Assembly: GCA_011503125.2 (NCBI GenBank)
Contig: WWBZ02000009.1
Coordinates: 992,001 to 1,056,000 of the forward strand
Length of the DNA: 64,000 nucleotides
DNA from: Botryosphaeria dothidea
Lineage: Eukaryota; Ascomycota; Dothideomycetes; Botryosphaeriales; Botryosphaeriaceae
Reading direction: 5' to 3'
The notes beneath the pieces are model-generated. The model saw only the letters and a list, made by a program, of their open reading frames with translations, did not search any database and was not told the origin of the DNA. The translations under genes were made by a program, and so were the position numbers. This document shows positions 35,864 through 48,836 of this stretch, in pieces; positions within the stretch are counted from its first letter, which is position 1, and each line of letters begins with the position of its first letter.

Positions 35864-36808
35864 ATAGATAGATAAATTTATTTCTTCCCGATATAGTTTC
35901 CTTACGGGTCTATACGGGGCTAGCTATCTATAGTTATTTTATACGAGGGGGAAAACCTTTTCGCCTAGTAAAAACCCCTTCTCTCTCTCTAGGCATACTA
36001 TTCTATACTAGTTCTTATTTTTTCTTCTTACTAGTAGCGGCTGCTATAGTAGCCCTATATTTATCTACTAGATCTATCTCTTTAGTTCTTATCCTCGTAG
36101 TTATCCGGGTTCTAGTAGTTCTAGTAGTCCTAGTTATCCTTCTAGTTCCTCTTCTTAGTTATCTTTCTATATTAGTTTCCTTACTAGGCTAAATTACTTA
36201 AGTAGCCCTAGGCGTAAGAACTAGTCTATTACTACTTTAATCTTCTTCTTTATTAAGAGAAGAAAGTAGTAGTCCGTAGTCCCTACTCTTTAGAGTATCT
36301 ATACTCTACTCTATTAGAAGTAGGGGTAGAAGAGAAGAATATACTTTAGGATTTATCTATACTAGCCGCATAGATAGATAGAACTAAGGTACTCTAGTAC
36401 CTTACGCCTTAAGAGGAAGTTCTTTAGTCTAATATACTCTATACGTAGTAGGGTAGCGAGTATACTCTATAGCTTAGATAGTTCGCTATAGATTTATCTA
36501 ATTTTTAGGTTCTACTATATACTTTAGGCTACTAGCTTATCTTATCTTCCCTAGCTAGTAGACTTTATCTATCTCTCCTTCTACTTATTTCTATATACTA
36601 TACGTAGCTTCGTTCGCTCCGAGAGACTTTAGTAGGTAGAGGGGTAGTAGTTAAGAAGTAAGTTTACCTTTTTTCTAAGTAGAGTTCTTCTAGTAGAGCT
36701 AGTAGCGCCTCTAGTACTTAGAGTAGCCCGAGCTATCTATTTAATACTCTAGTAAGTTTTCTCTACTACTATCGCGACTAGGCTATCTCTAGCTCTAATA
36801 GCCTAGGA
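35864..36808 (-). mobile_element. Tad1-like LINE, 5'-truncated copy (L5)
   Basis: 945 bp from the LINE 3' end, inserted in the RT of gypsy B. It is flanked by the 15-bp repeat TCTAGTTAATAATAG (35849-35863 and 36809-36823). The uninterrupted version of this target is visible in gypsy A1 near 6288-6303. Confidence 0.92.
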
Positions 36809-39800
36809 TCTAGTTAATAATAGTAGAGACTTTTTCTAGGTCTATTTTAATTCCGTTTATACTAATAATAAGGCCGAGGTACTTAACTAATCTAATATTA
36901 AATTCGTATTTATTAAGATCGAGTTAGAGACTACGGTCCTTTAGTCGTTAGAGGACTTTATTAATATTTTTAGCGTGTTTATCCTTCTTTTTACTATAGA
37001 TAAGAATATTATCTAGGTACGCTATATAAAACTTATCTAGATATTCGAGTATAGAATTATTAATATAGCTTTAAAAGGTGCCTAGCGTATTATAGAGCCT
37101 AAAGAGTATAACTAGGTATTCGTACTAACTAAAGCGAGTATTAAAAGCGGTAAGATACTTATAGCCTTTCTTAATTCGGATCCGGTTAAAGGTATAGATA
37201 ACGTCGAGTTTTATAAAGATCTTAGCCTTACTAAGCTAGGTAAGAGTTTTATTAATATATAGAATTAGGTATCGGTTCTTCTTAGTAATAGCGTTTAGGG
37301 CTCTATAGTTAATATAGATCCTAAGTTCTCCTCCTAGCTTTCTAATAATAAGTAGAGGTACGATATAGTCCGAAGAGCTAGGGCGAATAAACCCTTTTCT
37401 AAGATATTCGTTAATATATTTCTTAACCGCTTCGTTTTCTTATTAAGATATTAGACGGTAGTTTTTTATATAAGGAGGTTTATAGTTAGGTTTAAGCTTA
37501 ATTTTATAGTCTTCTTTCTAGTAAGAAGGGAGTATATCCGCTTCTATCTTATTCTAGAGTTCTTTAATCTAGTAGTATTTCTTTAGTAGCCGGGCAAGAC
37601 GTTCTTCTCGTCTATATATTTTCTTTCTATTTATAAACTTCTAAAAGTCGTCTTCTCTAGTTATAGCTACGCTAGTATTTATAGTAGGTTCCGTAGGCGT
37701 ATAGTAGTATTCTTTATATCTAGAAAGTAATACTAAGTAGAAGAGTATAGATATAGAATATAGTTAAATATCTAGTTAGGATTTCTCTATCTTCTATTTA
37801 GATCGGCATCTAATAGCGTATTTAGTATAAGGTTTTATAGTAAGATAGCTAGCCTTAAAGCACTAAGGCTTATAAAACTTAACTAACCGCTTATTCTAGT
37901 CGATATACGGGTTATAAGTACGTAACTATCCGTCTCTAAGGATTAGTAGATAGTCTTCTAGGTTAGTAATATAGTAGAGAAGTTATTCCTTATAAGAACT
38001 AATATTAATATCGACTAGGGAGGTATAGGTAATATATTAGAAGAATATTTCGTCTTCTAAAGTTATAGTAATCCGTTTAATAAGAGGGATCTTTATTATC
38101 TTATACGCGCGAATAAAGGAGGTATTAATAAGCTTAGCTTAGCTTCTATTATCGATAAGAGAACGTATATTACTACTAGCTACTATAGTATATATAATAA
38201 AATAAGTTCTCTTAATTTTATACGCGCGATTATCTACTACGAAGTTTAATACCTTTATCTCTTTCTAACTACGACTAGCTAGCTACTCGTCTAGCTTCTT
38301 CTACTCTTATAGTTCTAAAGAACGACTTACTTCTAGGACTAGGAGTTTTCCGACTCGCTATTAGAGTTAAGTTCCTTAATACTCTAGATATACGCGAACC
38401 TAGCGCGGTTATTATTAGGATAGTAGGTATTAGATATAAAGTAGCCTAAGCCTCTACAGCTACGGTAGCGTTCCTACCTTATTATTACGAGGCGTTTCTT
38501 ATCTAATAGCTTTAAGAATTTTAGCTTAGGCTTATACTATAGTCTAACCTAGTCTCTTAGTTTAGTAGTAGTAGGTATACGGCCCTATTAGCTATCTTAG
38601 TCTATATTACCGCTTCTAGTCCTACTCTAGCGGCTAAGATTATCTTAAATAGGTTTCTAGTTATAGATAGGCTTAGTACGATCCCTTTTAGAATTATTAC
38701 TATTATTTATCTTTTTATTAGAACGGATATTTATAGACTTAATCTCTTAATAACGATATTCGGCCTTATAGAGAGTTTCGAGTAGCTATTCGAGAGAGAT
38801 AAAGATAAGAGTAGCTACTAAGAGGGCTAAGCTAATAGAAATACTATTCTATATCTTATCGATCTTCTCTTCTTTAGTTAGATTAGTAAGAGACTAGAGT
38901 ATATATAAGCGGGCGTAGTAGGAGTCTACCGTCTCTTTCTCGCTTTATCTAGTAAGGATAAGATTATTAGTAGCTTTTTTCTTTGCGATATCTATTCTAT
39001 ATATCTTTCCTAGCTTTTCTAAGAAATCTAGGGCTATCTAGTAGCTACTAATATACGGGCGTATTATAGTAGTAATTAAATTAGTAAGGCGAGAGTAGAT
39101 ATAGCGAATTATTAGCTTCTAATTTTCTTTAAAGAAGTCCTCTTCGACTTTAAGCTTAAAGATTATATTATTCTTAAAATTAACGAAAGTATAGATGTTA
39201 GTAGAGATAAGCTTATTAATATCTCCTATAAGTATCTTACGTAAGCTCTAATAAGGAAGGGTTCGCTATAAGGTAATAGTTCCCTCTCTTAGTTAACGTT
39301 CCTAGTTAAGACTACGAATATTAGTACTAGGAAGAGTACCTTCGTAATAGTTAGCGATATTCTTAGTTAGAAGGTTATTTTCTTAGATAAGCCGGCTAAT
39401 CTTATCGTTACTTTCCTTAATAACTCTATTAGATCTAGCGATTATCTTCTTATAGATCTATTTAAGTTTCTTATACTTATCTTAAAGAGAGACGTAGGCT
39501 ATATACTCTTTACTAGTAGCTATTTAAGTAACTTAGAGGACGTAGTAGAACTTAGTATACTAGTTTGCTATTACTATAGTATACTAGTTATAAAAGATAT
39601 ATTCGTTAGGCTAGCGAATAGAGTCGAGTCCGTAGTTACTTAGTATTCCGGGGTTAATAGTAAGGTTAAGATCCGTAGCTAATAAATATATAAGTTCTTC
39701 GGGTTCTAGGTTTCTACGTAAGATAGTGCGACGTAAGATAGAACCGGTAGCTTAACTTTACTAGTCTAAGGTATTAAGAAAGCCCTAAAATAGAATAGTA

Positions 39801-40280
39801 CTACTTATAAACTCGTTAAGGTTCTAGCTAGGTTCCCTAACTATATTACTAAATAATTCTTCTTTATTATCGCTTAGGTAAATAGAGGTAGTACTAGCGA
39901 TACTACTAGTACGGCTACGACTATAGCTTACGGGGAATAGGCTTTATTATACTATAATCTTCGCTAATTATTCTAGTTTTTTAGAGTAGTTTAACTCGTG
40001 TTACGGGTGAAAACTCTAAAGAGATTAGTACGGGGTTAACGAGAATCTTTATATCTTATTAAAGAAGATAGATTTCCTATAATTATACTATTATTTCTCT
40101 AATAGTATAGGTTTTAATATTTCTAGGTTGCTTATCGTAGAGTGTCGGTATTATTAAGTTCTAGTTATAGGTTATTAGTATTATCGGGTTCTAGTTATAG
40201 GTTATCGAGTTTAGGTTCTAGTTAATAGTACGGGTATCGGGTTATCGAGTTTAGATTCCTTATTAGTAGTATATAGATTA

Positions 40281-40512
40281 TATAAGGTAGTAAAGCCGAA
40301 ATAATAGTATTACTTTTAACTAAAAATCTATATATAAGGAGAAAGAAAAGAGAGTCTAGAAAGAGAGGGCGAAGGGTAAATATATCTAGTCGCTTAGCGC
40401 TAGGCCCGTATCCTAGTACCTAACCGAGTTATTCTTAGTAAAGCTAGGGCCTCTAGTTACTATTAAGTATCTATCTAGTTATCTAAGATAGTAGCGCTTA
40501 AGAAGCCTAATA
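40281..40512 (-). repeat. Gypsy B 5' LTR
   Basis: 232 bp, followed by the target duplication GTTAA (40513-40517); partner of 22713-22944. It retains a few more CpG and TpG sites than the left LTR. Confidence 0.92.
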
Positions 40513-40806
40513 GTTAAAGACTAAGAAAAATTCTATCTAAACTAGTAGAATTTAAAGAAGAACGAAAGGAGCTAGAAGCCTAAATTAATTAAGTAAATTA
40601 GAAACTTCGAATCGATTACGTAAGCTACCTAGAAACGATATAAGTAGCGTTACTATTTAACTAGCTACGAGGAACCGCGCTTATCTACTTATAACTATAG
40701 TAGAGATCCTTAAGCTAGACGACTATAATTTAGAATCTATTCGAATAGCTAAGAGCCGTATTTAGCGACCTATATCGCTATAACGGCTAAACGAAGAAGT
40801 AGTGTT
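40513..40806 (+). pseudogene. Gag-like remnant of gypsy D, split by gypsy B
   Basis: Through-stop translation reads L-V-E-F-K-E-E-R-K-E-L-E-A, then K-L-R-I-D-Y-V, then L-F-x-x-L-R-G-T-A. This is the layout of a Ty3 gag core and is distantly similar to the family-F gag at 51326-51721. The reading is on the strand opposite to gypsy B and F. It ends where an F-family LTR begins. Confidence 0.6.
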
Positions 40807-40956
40807 TATAATAGCTTATATCCGGTATACTCGCGGAAATATAGTAGTATTACTATCTACGAGAAGACTAAGCTAAAGAGAAAAGAAAGTAAGGTTTTAA
40901 GTAAGATAGCGCTACTTATATATCTCTCTAGAATTCCTTTTACTAGTAGCGAGTTA
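40807..40956. repeat. Left half of an older family-F LTR (continues at 52380)
   Basis: 150 bp matching the first 60% of the F LTR. It is cut by the insertion of the complete gypsy F; the rest continues at 52380-52475. AGTTA (40952-40956) and AGTTG (52380-52384) are the RIPped and intact copies of one 5-bp target duplication. Confidence 0.88.
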
Positions 40957-41206
40957 TATAATAGCTTATATCCGGTATACTCGCGGAAATATAGTAGTAT
41001 TACTATCTATAAGAAGACTAAGCTAAAGAGAAAAGAAAGAAAGGTTTAAGTAAGATAGCGCTACTTATATATCTCTCTAGAGTCTCTTTTATTAGTAGCG
41101 AGTTATAGGGTTTTCTTATTAAGCTTTATTAAGCTTTAGAGTTCTCTTAACCTAAGGTCTCGCCGTAGAATCTATCTAAGGTATTCTTAGGGTTTAAACC
41201 GTAATA
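40957..41206 (-). repeat. Gypsy F 3' LTR, strongly RIPped
   Basis: 250 bp, starts TATAATAG and ends CCGTAATA. The right partner reads TGTGATGG and CCGTAACA at the same places, so this copy shows the CpA/TpG changes directly. Confidence 0.92.
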
Positions 41207-41209
41207 TTA

Positions 41210-43072
41210 CCTCTCTCTCGGCTTTAAAGGTAGGTCTCTAGGGCTTTAGTATCTTCTAAAGCGCTTGCTAGTTCCTAAGTTAGCCGCGCGTATCCTCTCT
41301 ACTTAACTTAATAGAGTTTTTACCGTTTCCGCTAGCCTAGCCGTCTTCCTAGTTTTTTATCTAAAATAGCTTTAACCCTCTATTCTTCTTCTCTATTAAC
41401 GAGTATAGCTAGTAGTTAATAATCGTTCTATTCTTAGCTTAGTAAAGAATCTATTCTAGCTAGGCGTAAGAGATCGACGTTAAAGACGTTATATATTCTA
41501 GTTAGTACGTCTAGTTTATAGCTATAAGGGCTAATAACCTCGATAACTATAAACTTTACTACTTAATTATTAAGCTTCCGGCTTAGGCGGTCTATTCGTA
41601 TATTCTTAAGATTTAGCTAGACTTTATCCCCTACTTTATACGCTAGTAATAGATCTCTATATCGATTTACTTAGGTCTCCTAATCCTATTATACGTTCGC
41701 TATTAATACTTCTATCTATTCGGTTATCTCTTTAATCTTTACTACGATTACTTCTTCTTTTTATATTAGTAATATAGAGTTTAGAACTAGTTAAGAATCC
41801 TCGAATAACTATAGTAGCTCGAGATAGTATCTATATAAGAGGAAGAAGGGGCTAATACCTATTAATAAGGATTCTTAGCTATTTATAGTAAGCTCTATTA
41901 CTAGTAACTAGTTAATCTAGTTATCTTACGCGTAGTTAACTATTCGGTAGAGCTTTCTTTCTATCTCGGTATTCGTACGCTCCGTTAATCTATCTATTTC
42001 TAGATAGTAGGCTATTAAGATTTATCTTTCGATTCTAAGTAATTAGTAAACCCTCTTCTATAGCTAGCTAATAAATTAGCTTCCCCGGTTAGAGATAATA
42101 GCGGTTAGAACTCTATAGTAGTAGTAGAAGCAGCGAATAAATATCCTAGTAACTATTTCTACTTTAATATCCTTATAGGCCTTAAGGATAACTTCTTTAC
42201 CTAATCGATTAGTAATAACTATAAGTATCCGACATCCTTAGCTCTTAGGTAGCGGTTTAATAAAGTCGACTAAGATCTCTCTCTACTAACGGTTTAGTAC
42301 TAGTAACGGCCGTAGTAGTTCTTATTTACGGTCTCTCTAGACTCTAGTCCTTCCGTAGACGTTATAGTTACGTACGAATCTACGTATATTAGATACGAAG
42401 TTCGACTAGAAGAACTATCTTGCGATAAGGGCTATTATTCTAGTACGTCTAGGATAAACTACTATTATTAAATCGTAGAGTATCTAGATTAGCTTAGTTC
42501 TTAAAGGCTCGTAGTTTAGTATCTAACGTCTACTACGAAATAGTAACTCTTCTTAATTATTTAAGAAGTAATTAGTAATTAAGAGCTTAACTAGTTCTTC
42601 TAAATCGTTTAGTAGCGTTCTTCTACCCTCTCTTACTACTATTATAAGACGTCTATAGTTCGGATCCGCTACTTTTACCTCTTACTAGAGCTACCGTAAA
42701 TAGTCTTCGATTAACGTTACTCCTTATTCGTATACTAGTTCGTCTATAGATCTATCTAATAGTTCGTCTACTAGTTTATCTACTAGTTTATCTACTTATT
42801 CGTCTACTCCTTATTCGGTTATAGCTTATCGTCTTATTTATACTAGTATTACTAAAACTCTCTAATAGTTAGCTTAAATCTTATCTAGGCTTAAGAGTCG
42901 TGCGATACGATATTAAAGCCTCTTATTATCTTAAGATACTAGTAAGTCTTAGTCTCTTTATATAAGTGCGTTAGGCTAAGCCCTAAGCTTGCCTAGATAG
43001 TAAGTAATAGTAAAGTTAAATCGGCTTAGAATTAGCTACCATCTTATTTACCTCTTAGAGAGCCGTCGGACT
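41210..43072 (-). pseudogene. Gypsy F integrase region, RIP-broken
   Basis: Minus-strand translation through stops gives an integrase C-terminal block near 41500-41650 (Y-K-V-G-D-K-V, L-N-L-K-N-I, L-D-V-L-T-R-I-Y-N-V-F). The catalytic-core region lies to its right (about 41900-42600). It ends at the 5-bp target duplication ATTAT (43073-43077) of gypsy C2, and the rest of the polyprotein resumes at 48837. Confidence 0.75.
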
Positions 43073-43077
43073 ATTAT

Positions 43078-43449
43078 TATAATAAACGGACCTTAGAGGG
43101 CGGAGAGACGAGATAACGAAGCCGGTAAAGGTAGTATAGGTAAAGCAATGCCGAAGTATAAGGGTGTAGTTTAAAGGGCGAGAGTATAAGGTGCGAAAGA
43201 CGAGGGACGAGAAACGAGGGACGAGGGAGGTAAGCAAGGTCTAATTTAAGGCGTACTAAGTTATACGCGAGGAATACTTATTACTAGACTAAAGAACTAA
43301 CTATAAAGTAAAGGAGCGAGCTTTATATATATAAAGAACGAACTAAAATACTAGCTTCCTAATTTATAAGCAGATAAGTCTAGATCTAGATTTTAAATTA
43401 ACGAAGGTAAACGAGAGGTAAGAGGTCTAAGTAAGCCACGTTTATAATA
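43078..43449 (-). repeat. Gypsy C2 3' LTR
   Basis: 372 bp, TATAATAAACGG to TTTATAATA. It contains a short run of GACGAGG-like repeats near 43198-43228 (expanded in the partner). Short ORFs read from it are LTR sequence, not genes. Confidence 0.93.
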
Positions 43450-46400
43450 GTAGGCTCTCCTTCCTAGGGGTAAGTTCCTACGAGCCTTTAGCTTAAGGGT
43501 CGAGGTTTCGAAGGGTAACGTTTATAGAACGTATTAAGAGCCTTAAGGTCTTTAATAAGGTCGTAAGGTTCCTAGGTTAGTATCGAGTAACTAGTTTATT
43601 TTACGAGGTATTTTAGTTATCTCCGGGTTACTTTAACGTCTAGAATCTCTTCTACCCTATACTCTTCTTCGCCGTTAACGATAACGAGCGGGGGCGGAGG
43701 TTAGACTTAATTAGGCAAGGGGTTAGAGGCTGCGGGTTCGAGTAAAGAGACGTAGAATATAGGGTGGACTTTTATCGTTCTTAGTAGTTCTAGGCGATAG
43801 ATATAGGTCGAGATCTTCTCTAGGATGGGAAAGGGGCTAAGGCGTTTAAAGTTAAGTTTATCCGAAGGCCTTGTTATCGAGATATGCCTTCTTAGGAGCC
43901 AAATAAGGTTACTAGGCTTAAAGACGGGTGGCGAAATACGGTCTTTATTAGCCTATTCTGCGTAGGCGTCTTATACGAATCGAATTTCTTAGCGAAGGTA
44001 GTTTTCGAGGTTTTCGAGGTTCTCTTAGAAGAGGCGTAGAGGTTCGAGGGGGGCTAAGATCGAGTCTTTTTATAGAATCTTATAACGAGGGTAGAAGCCG
44101 TAGTTTACGAAGAAAGGTGTAACCTTAGTCGTAGTCGAGATCGTATTATTATAAGCGAATTTAGTAAGAGAGAGAAAGTCGTTCTAATCGTCTTATTAAT
44201 ACGAAACGTAGGCACGCAGGTATTATTCGAGAATAGCGTTAATACGCTCTATTTGGCCGTCGGTTTACGGGTAGAAAGCCGTACTAAAGTTAGTCTTAAT
44301 AGATAGGGATCTACTAAGAGTTCTAGTAAATTTAGAGGTAAAAATCGAGCCGCGGTTAGATACGAAGTCGTCGGGTAAGCTATATAGTCGAAAAACGTAG
44401 TCTCGATAAAGCTTAGTAAGCTCTATCGAATCGAGGGTTATTTAGTAAGGAATAAAGTAAGCTATTTTAGTTAGTCGATCTACGACTACTAGTATAGTAT
44501 CGAACGAGTTAGACGTTAGAAGTCCCGTAATTAAATTAAGAGAAACGGATTACTAGCGGCGTTATAGCACTTTAAGGGGTTTTAAATATCTATAGGGGGT
44601 ATATCGAGCGGGTTTAATTCTTTGGTAGGTCTTATAGTTTCGTATAAAACGAGCTACTATCTAGCGTAGACCTAGCCACTAGAAATTACGAGTAACGAGT
44701 TTAAATATTACTGCTTAGCCTAGGTATCTAGTAGCCGGATACGAGTATCGAGAGCTAATAATTCTTTAGCGGAGGCTTAGATCTTTAGGAATATAGATAA
44801 GTCTATTAACTAGTAATAGACTATCGTTATCCTTAGAATATACGCCTAAATTTACCTTAGGATGTCGAAGTGCGTAGGTATCGAGTAAAGTAAGGATCTC
44901 TTGTCTAAGAGTATTCTTATCGAGTACTAAGCGAATATTACTAGCTAGAGACGGTTCTAGCCTAGCGATTAAATATTAAGTAGAAATAAGGGTCGAAATT
45001 TCGAATTTTTTAGAGGTAAGAATCGTAGTAGGGGGTAGGCGCCCCTCTCGAGTAGGGAGGTCTCCTAACCGTCTTATTAACGTATCCGCGCGTTAATTCT
45101 TAGTTCCTAGGCGGTAGACGATCTTAAAGTCGAGTTCTAAGAGTTTAATTGCCTAGCGTGCTTACCGACGGTTTAGAATTTACTTAGAGGTAAAGCTAGT
45201 TAAATTCGAGTAATCTATAAGAACTAGGAGTGGCGAGGAGAGGTTAATAACGAGGGAACGGTATTTCTTTAGGGCTTCTATAATAGCTAAGAGTTCCTTA
45301 TCTCTAATACTATAGTTCTACTCTACGGGGGTTATTTTCTAAGAGTAGTAGGCGATAGAATGTAGGATTCTTCTACTATCCTCGTAGGTTACCTATTAGA
45401 ACAAAATTACGGAGATAATAAAGTCGGATAAGTCGGTTTTAAGGATAGTTTTAAGTTAGGGGTTAAAGTATCGGAGGATTAGGTAAGAGTAGAAGGCTTC
45501 CTTAAGATAAGTAAATATCTTATCCTATTCTTTTTCCTAAGTAAAACGAATATTCTTAGCTAGAAGCCTAAAGAGGGCTCTAGCTTTTCGAGAGTATCCT
45601 TTAATAAATCGTCGGTAAAAGTTTATAAAGCCAAGGAACGATTAAAGATCTTTAACTAAGCGGGGAATCTTCTAGTCTTTTACGGCGGCTACCTTAGCTA
45701 GGTCTATAGAGATACCGTCTAGGGAGATAACGAAGCTAAGGAACGTAGTCGAAGTCGTATAGAAGTTATATTTTTCGCCTTTAACGTATAAGCCTACTTT
45801 ACGAAGCTTTTCGAGAACTAATCGGACGTGTTCGTAGTACTTCTTCTTAGTTTCCGAGTAGATAAGAATATTATCTAGATAGACGACGCACTAGCGGTTA
45901 AGATATTTACGTAGTATATCGTTAACGAATTATTAGTAGGTAGCAGGCGTATTCGTAAGGCTAAAGGGTATAATAAGGTATTCGTATAGGCTATAGCGAG
46001 TCCTAAAGGCGGTTAAGTATTCGGAGTCTTCCTTAATCCGGATAAGGTTATAAGTACCGCGAAGGTCGAGTCGAGTAAAAATACGAGAGCCCTAAAGTTA
46101 ACGGAGAGTCTCGTTAACTAAGGGGAGTAGATAACGGTTCTTTTTCGTAATACTATTTAGTTCGCGATAATCCACGCAAAAACGAAGGCCGCTACCTAGC
46201 TTCTTAATAAAGAGAATAGGGGACGTAGAGGATAAGGATAAGGGCCGAATAAAACCTTTCTTAAGGTTTTTATTAAGGTATTTACGTAGAGCCTTAAGCT
46301 CTAAATCGGATATTAAGTAGAGAGGACCGAATAGGGGTTTCTTACCCTCTTCTAATAAAATCTTATAATTAATATATCGATATAGGGGAAGCCTATCGGC

Positions 46401-48459
46401 CTCTTTCTTCGTAAAGAAGAGAAGAAGATAGTAGAATCGAGCGGGGATTCGTGAGCGGAGGGTTTCGAGTTCTTATTCCGGGGTTTATTATTCCGTTTTC
46501 TTAAGGTTATCAAGGTGTTCTTAGATCTCCTTAATTAATACGGCGTATATCCTAGTCTTATCTCGTTAGACGTAACGAGTAAGGGCGGCGTAGGATATAG
46601 TAGCGTAAGAGATCGAAGGCGAATTAGGAGGCGAGGGGGAAAGCGTAGTTATAGGTTAGCGAGTAGGTAAGTAATTTGCTTGGCAAAAAGGGGAGGCGAA
46701 GGTAATCGTGTTTTTTAACTATAGGACGTGTGGATTATATCGTTCTAGCCAGGGTTTTCCTAGGATAATTAAGTATTAACCGAGCTTAGTTACTTAGAAG
46801 GTAACGAGTTCTTAATACTAATTAATATTAAGTTAAAGGTCGGCCTCGTGGGTAATCCGTCCGGCGATAGATCCGTCCGCGAGTTCGAGGGATTTAGCTT
46901 AGGGTTTTTGGCGTATAGGGATCGAATAGGATGTAATAAAGGCATTATCTACAAAAAGGGACGAGGCACTAGAGTCTAACATAGCCGAAGTTTCGATTTT
47001 ATTATTAACTACTAATTTAAGGATAAGGAGCGGACGTTTCCTAAGATCTATAGCACGGGGCTATAGAGTACGGGGTTCTAAAGATAAAAACGAGAGTATT
47101 CTAAGATTTAAAGACGCGAGGGAAGTAAGAATAGAAAACTAATTCGAAGTAGAGATCGGATAAGGGCTAGGTAGGTGCCGGGGGCTATCTAGCCTTCTAC
47201 GTTTTTTAATACGTAGAGGACTAACGCTATAGGAGGTATTATCGGTTAATTTAGGGTAGTTAGTAACGTAGGTATATGCGAAGTTATATTAAGTTTAAGC
47301 CCCTTAGCTTTAGCTTTAGGGCACTCTTTAACCTAATAGTTAGGGTTACTATAGTAGGCGCAGAGGTTATTAGCTTTCCGGTAAGCCTTTCGAGCGGTAG
47401 TATCTAGTTCTATAGGTTTACCTTAAGGAATCGAGGTTAGCGTAGAAGACGAAGGTTAGAGAGTAGTTAGTATAAAGAGAGGAGTCGAGGTAGGGATACG
47501 AGTTACGGGCATCTTTTTCTTAATTATTCGAGTATAGAGTTAGTTGTCTAACGCAATACAGGTTTTAGCGAATTTTCCGAATTCTATTAGCATAGAACGT
47601 CTAATAAGAAGGTCCTTAAGATTCTCCTTAAGGCTAAGGCGGAAGTAGTAGATCTTAACTACGTTTTCTTTCTAACCGAGGGTCGTAATAAGCGAGAGAA
47701 ACCGTAAGTAGTAAGCCGAGTAGAACTTGTCTTGTTTAAGTGCGAGGAGGGATCGTTCGGCCGTTGCGTAAGCGTTAGAATCGTCGAATACGGCCTTAAG
47801 AGCTTAGTAGAAGGACTTATAGTTATCGAATTCTATAGAGCCGTTCGAAGTAGAGACGTAAGGGGCAAACTAGGTATAAGCCGCATCGCGAAGATATAAA
47901 CCAGCGTAGGTAATCTTAGCTATATCCGTTATAAAGGCAGATAGGTCCGAGGCAAATTTAAGTTGAAGTTGCGTGGCGAAGTTCTAGAACCGAGTGCGTT
48001 CTCCTTTAAAGGGTTCTAGATCCGATATCTTAGGGATGCGGGGACGAGGGGTAGGAGTTTCTAAAGAAGATACTATAGACGTAGTAGCCGGAGTGTTAGC
48101 AGGAAGGTTCGGGGCTAGTAGTTAGAGTCGGGCGAAGGCTTTATCTTGGCCGAAACCGTAGTAGTAAAAGATGTAAGCAACTTAGGCGTTCGTAGTATTC
48201 TTAGGGATAACTAGTAAATCGATATCGGATCTTAGGCAGGATTGTCTTCCTCTAGCGTACGCCTAGCTAAGGGTAACGCGTAGGGAAACCGGGATATCTT
48301 TAGGGAAGGTAGGACGAGCATTAACAGGGATAGGGACTTAATCGAGGATTTGGAAAAGCGTCTCCCAAGGGTCGGGAGGCGGGTCGTTTCCTATTTCGAA
48401 GGCTATAGTCTTGGGCTTGGACGAGAGCTTTAGGCCTACTAGATAAGAGTCTAGTAAAA

Positions 48460-48831
48460 TATAATAAACGGACCTTAGAGGGCGGAGAGACGAGATAACG
48501 AAGCCGGTAAAGGTAGTAGGGGTAAAGCAATGCCGAAGTATAAGGGTGTAGTTTAAAGGGCGAGGGTATAAGGTGCGAAAGACGAGGGACGAGGGACGAG
48601 GGACGAGGGAGGCAAGCAAGGTCCAATTCAAGGCGTACCAAGTTATACGCGAGGAATACTTATTGCTAGACTAAAGAACTAACTACAAAGCAGAGGGGCG
48701 AGCTTTATATACATAAAGAACGAACTAAAATACTAGCTTTCTGATTTATAAGCAGGTAAGTCTAGATCTAGATTTTAAATCAACGAAGGTAAACGAGAGG
48801 TAAGGGGTCTAAGCAAGCCACGTTTATAACA
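48460..48831 (-). repeat. Gypsy C2 5' LTR
   Basis: 372 bp, TATAATAAACGG to TTTATAACA, followed by ATTAT. Its right end keeps the CA terminus lost in the left LTR. It has a GACGAGGGACGAGGG minisatellite near 48580-48610. Confidence 0.93.
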
Positions 48832-48836
48832 ATTAT

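Larger units (their letters stand above)
22713..40512 (-). mobile_element. Complete Ty3/gypsy chromovirus B, interrupted by three LINE insertions
   Basis: The 232-bp LTRs at 22713-22944 and 40281-40512 are bounded by the target duplication GTTAA (22708-22712 and 40513-40517). Subtracting the three LINE insertions (23531-28679, 30184-35462, 35864-36808) and their duplications leaves about 6.4 kb, a normal gypsy length. On the minus strand from the right: gag (about 38500-40000), CCHC knuckle (about 38385-38450), protease (about 37850-38100), RT (36824-37500 plus the part around 35640-35863), RNase H (35477-35640 continuing at 29760-30183), integrase (28694-29700 and 23200-23516) and a C-terminal chromodomain-like segment (about 22960-23200). 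A chromodomain would target integration to heterochromatin. RIP has destroyed all frames. Confidence 0.92.
43078..48831 (-). mobile_element. Complete Ty3/gypsy element C2 nested in gypsy F
   Basis: 5754 bp with 372-bp LTRs at both ends and the target duplication ATTAT (43073-43077 and 48832-48836). The minus strand from the right carries gag (about 47500-48300), a knuckle near 47320-47375 (C-A-Y-Y-S-N-P-N-Y, where Tyr replaces Cys/His), protease near 46900-47000, RT (about 45600-46400), RNase H (about 45180-45450) and integrase (about 43550-44950). It is moderately RIPped: many CpA/TpG sites survive, unlike copy C1. Confidence 0.92.

Noticed and set aside
48321..48641. Overlapping minus-strand ORFs of 97-106 codons (also 43055-43237)
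   Set aside because: They lie in the LTR and leader of gypsy C2, occur in both LTRs, and come from the GACGAGG minisatellite. Not genes.
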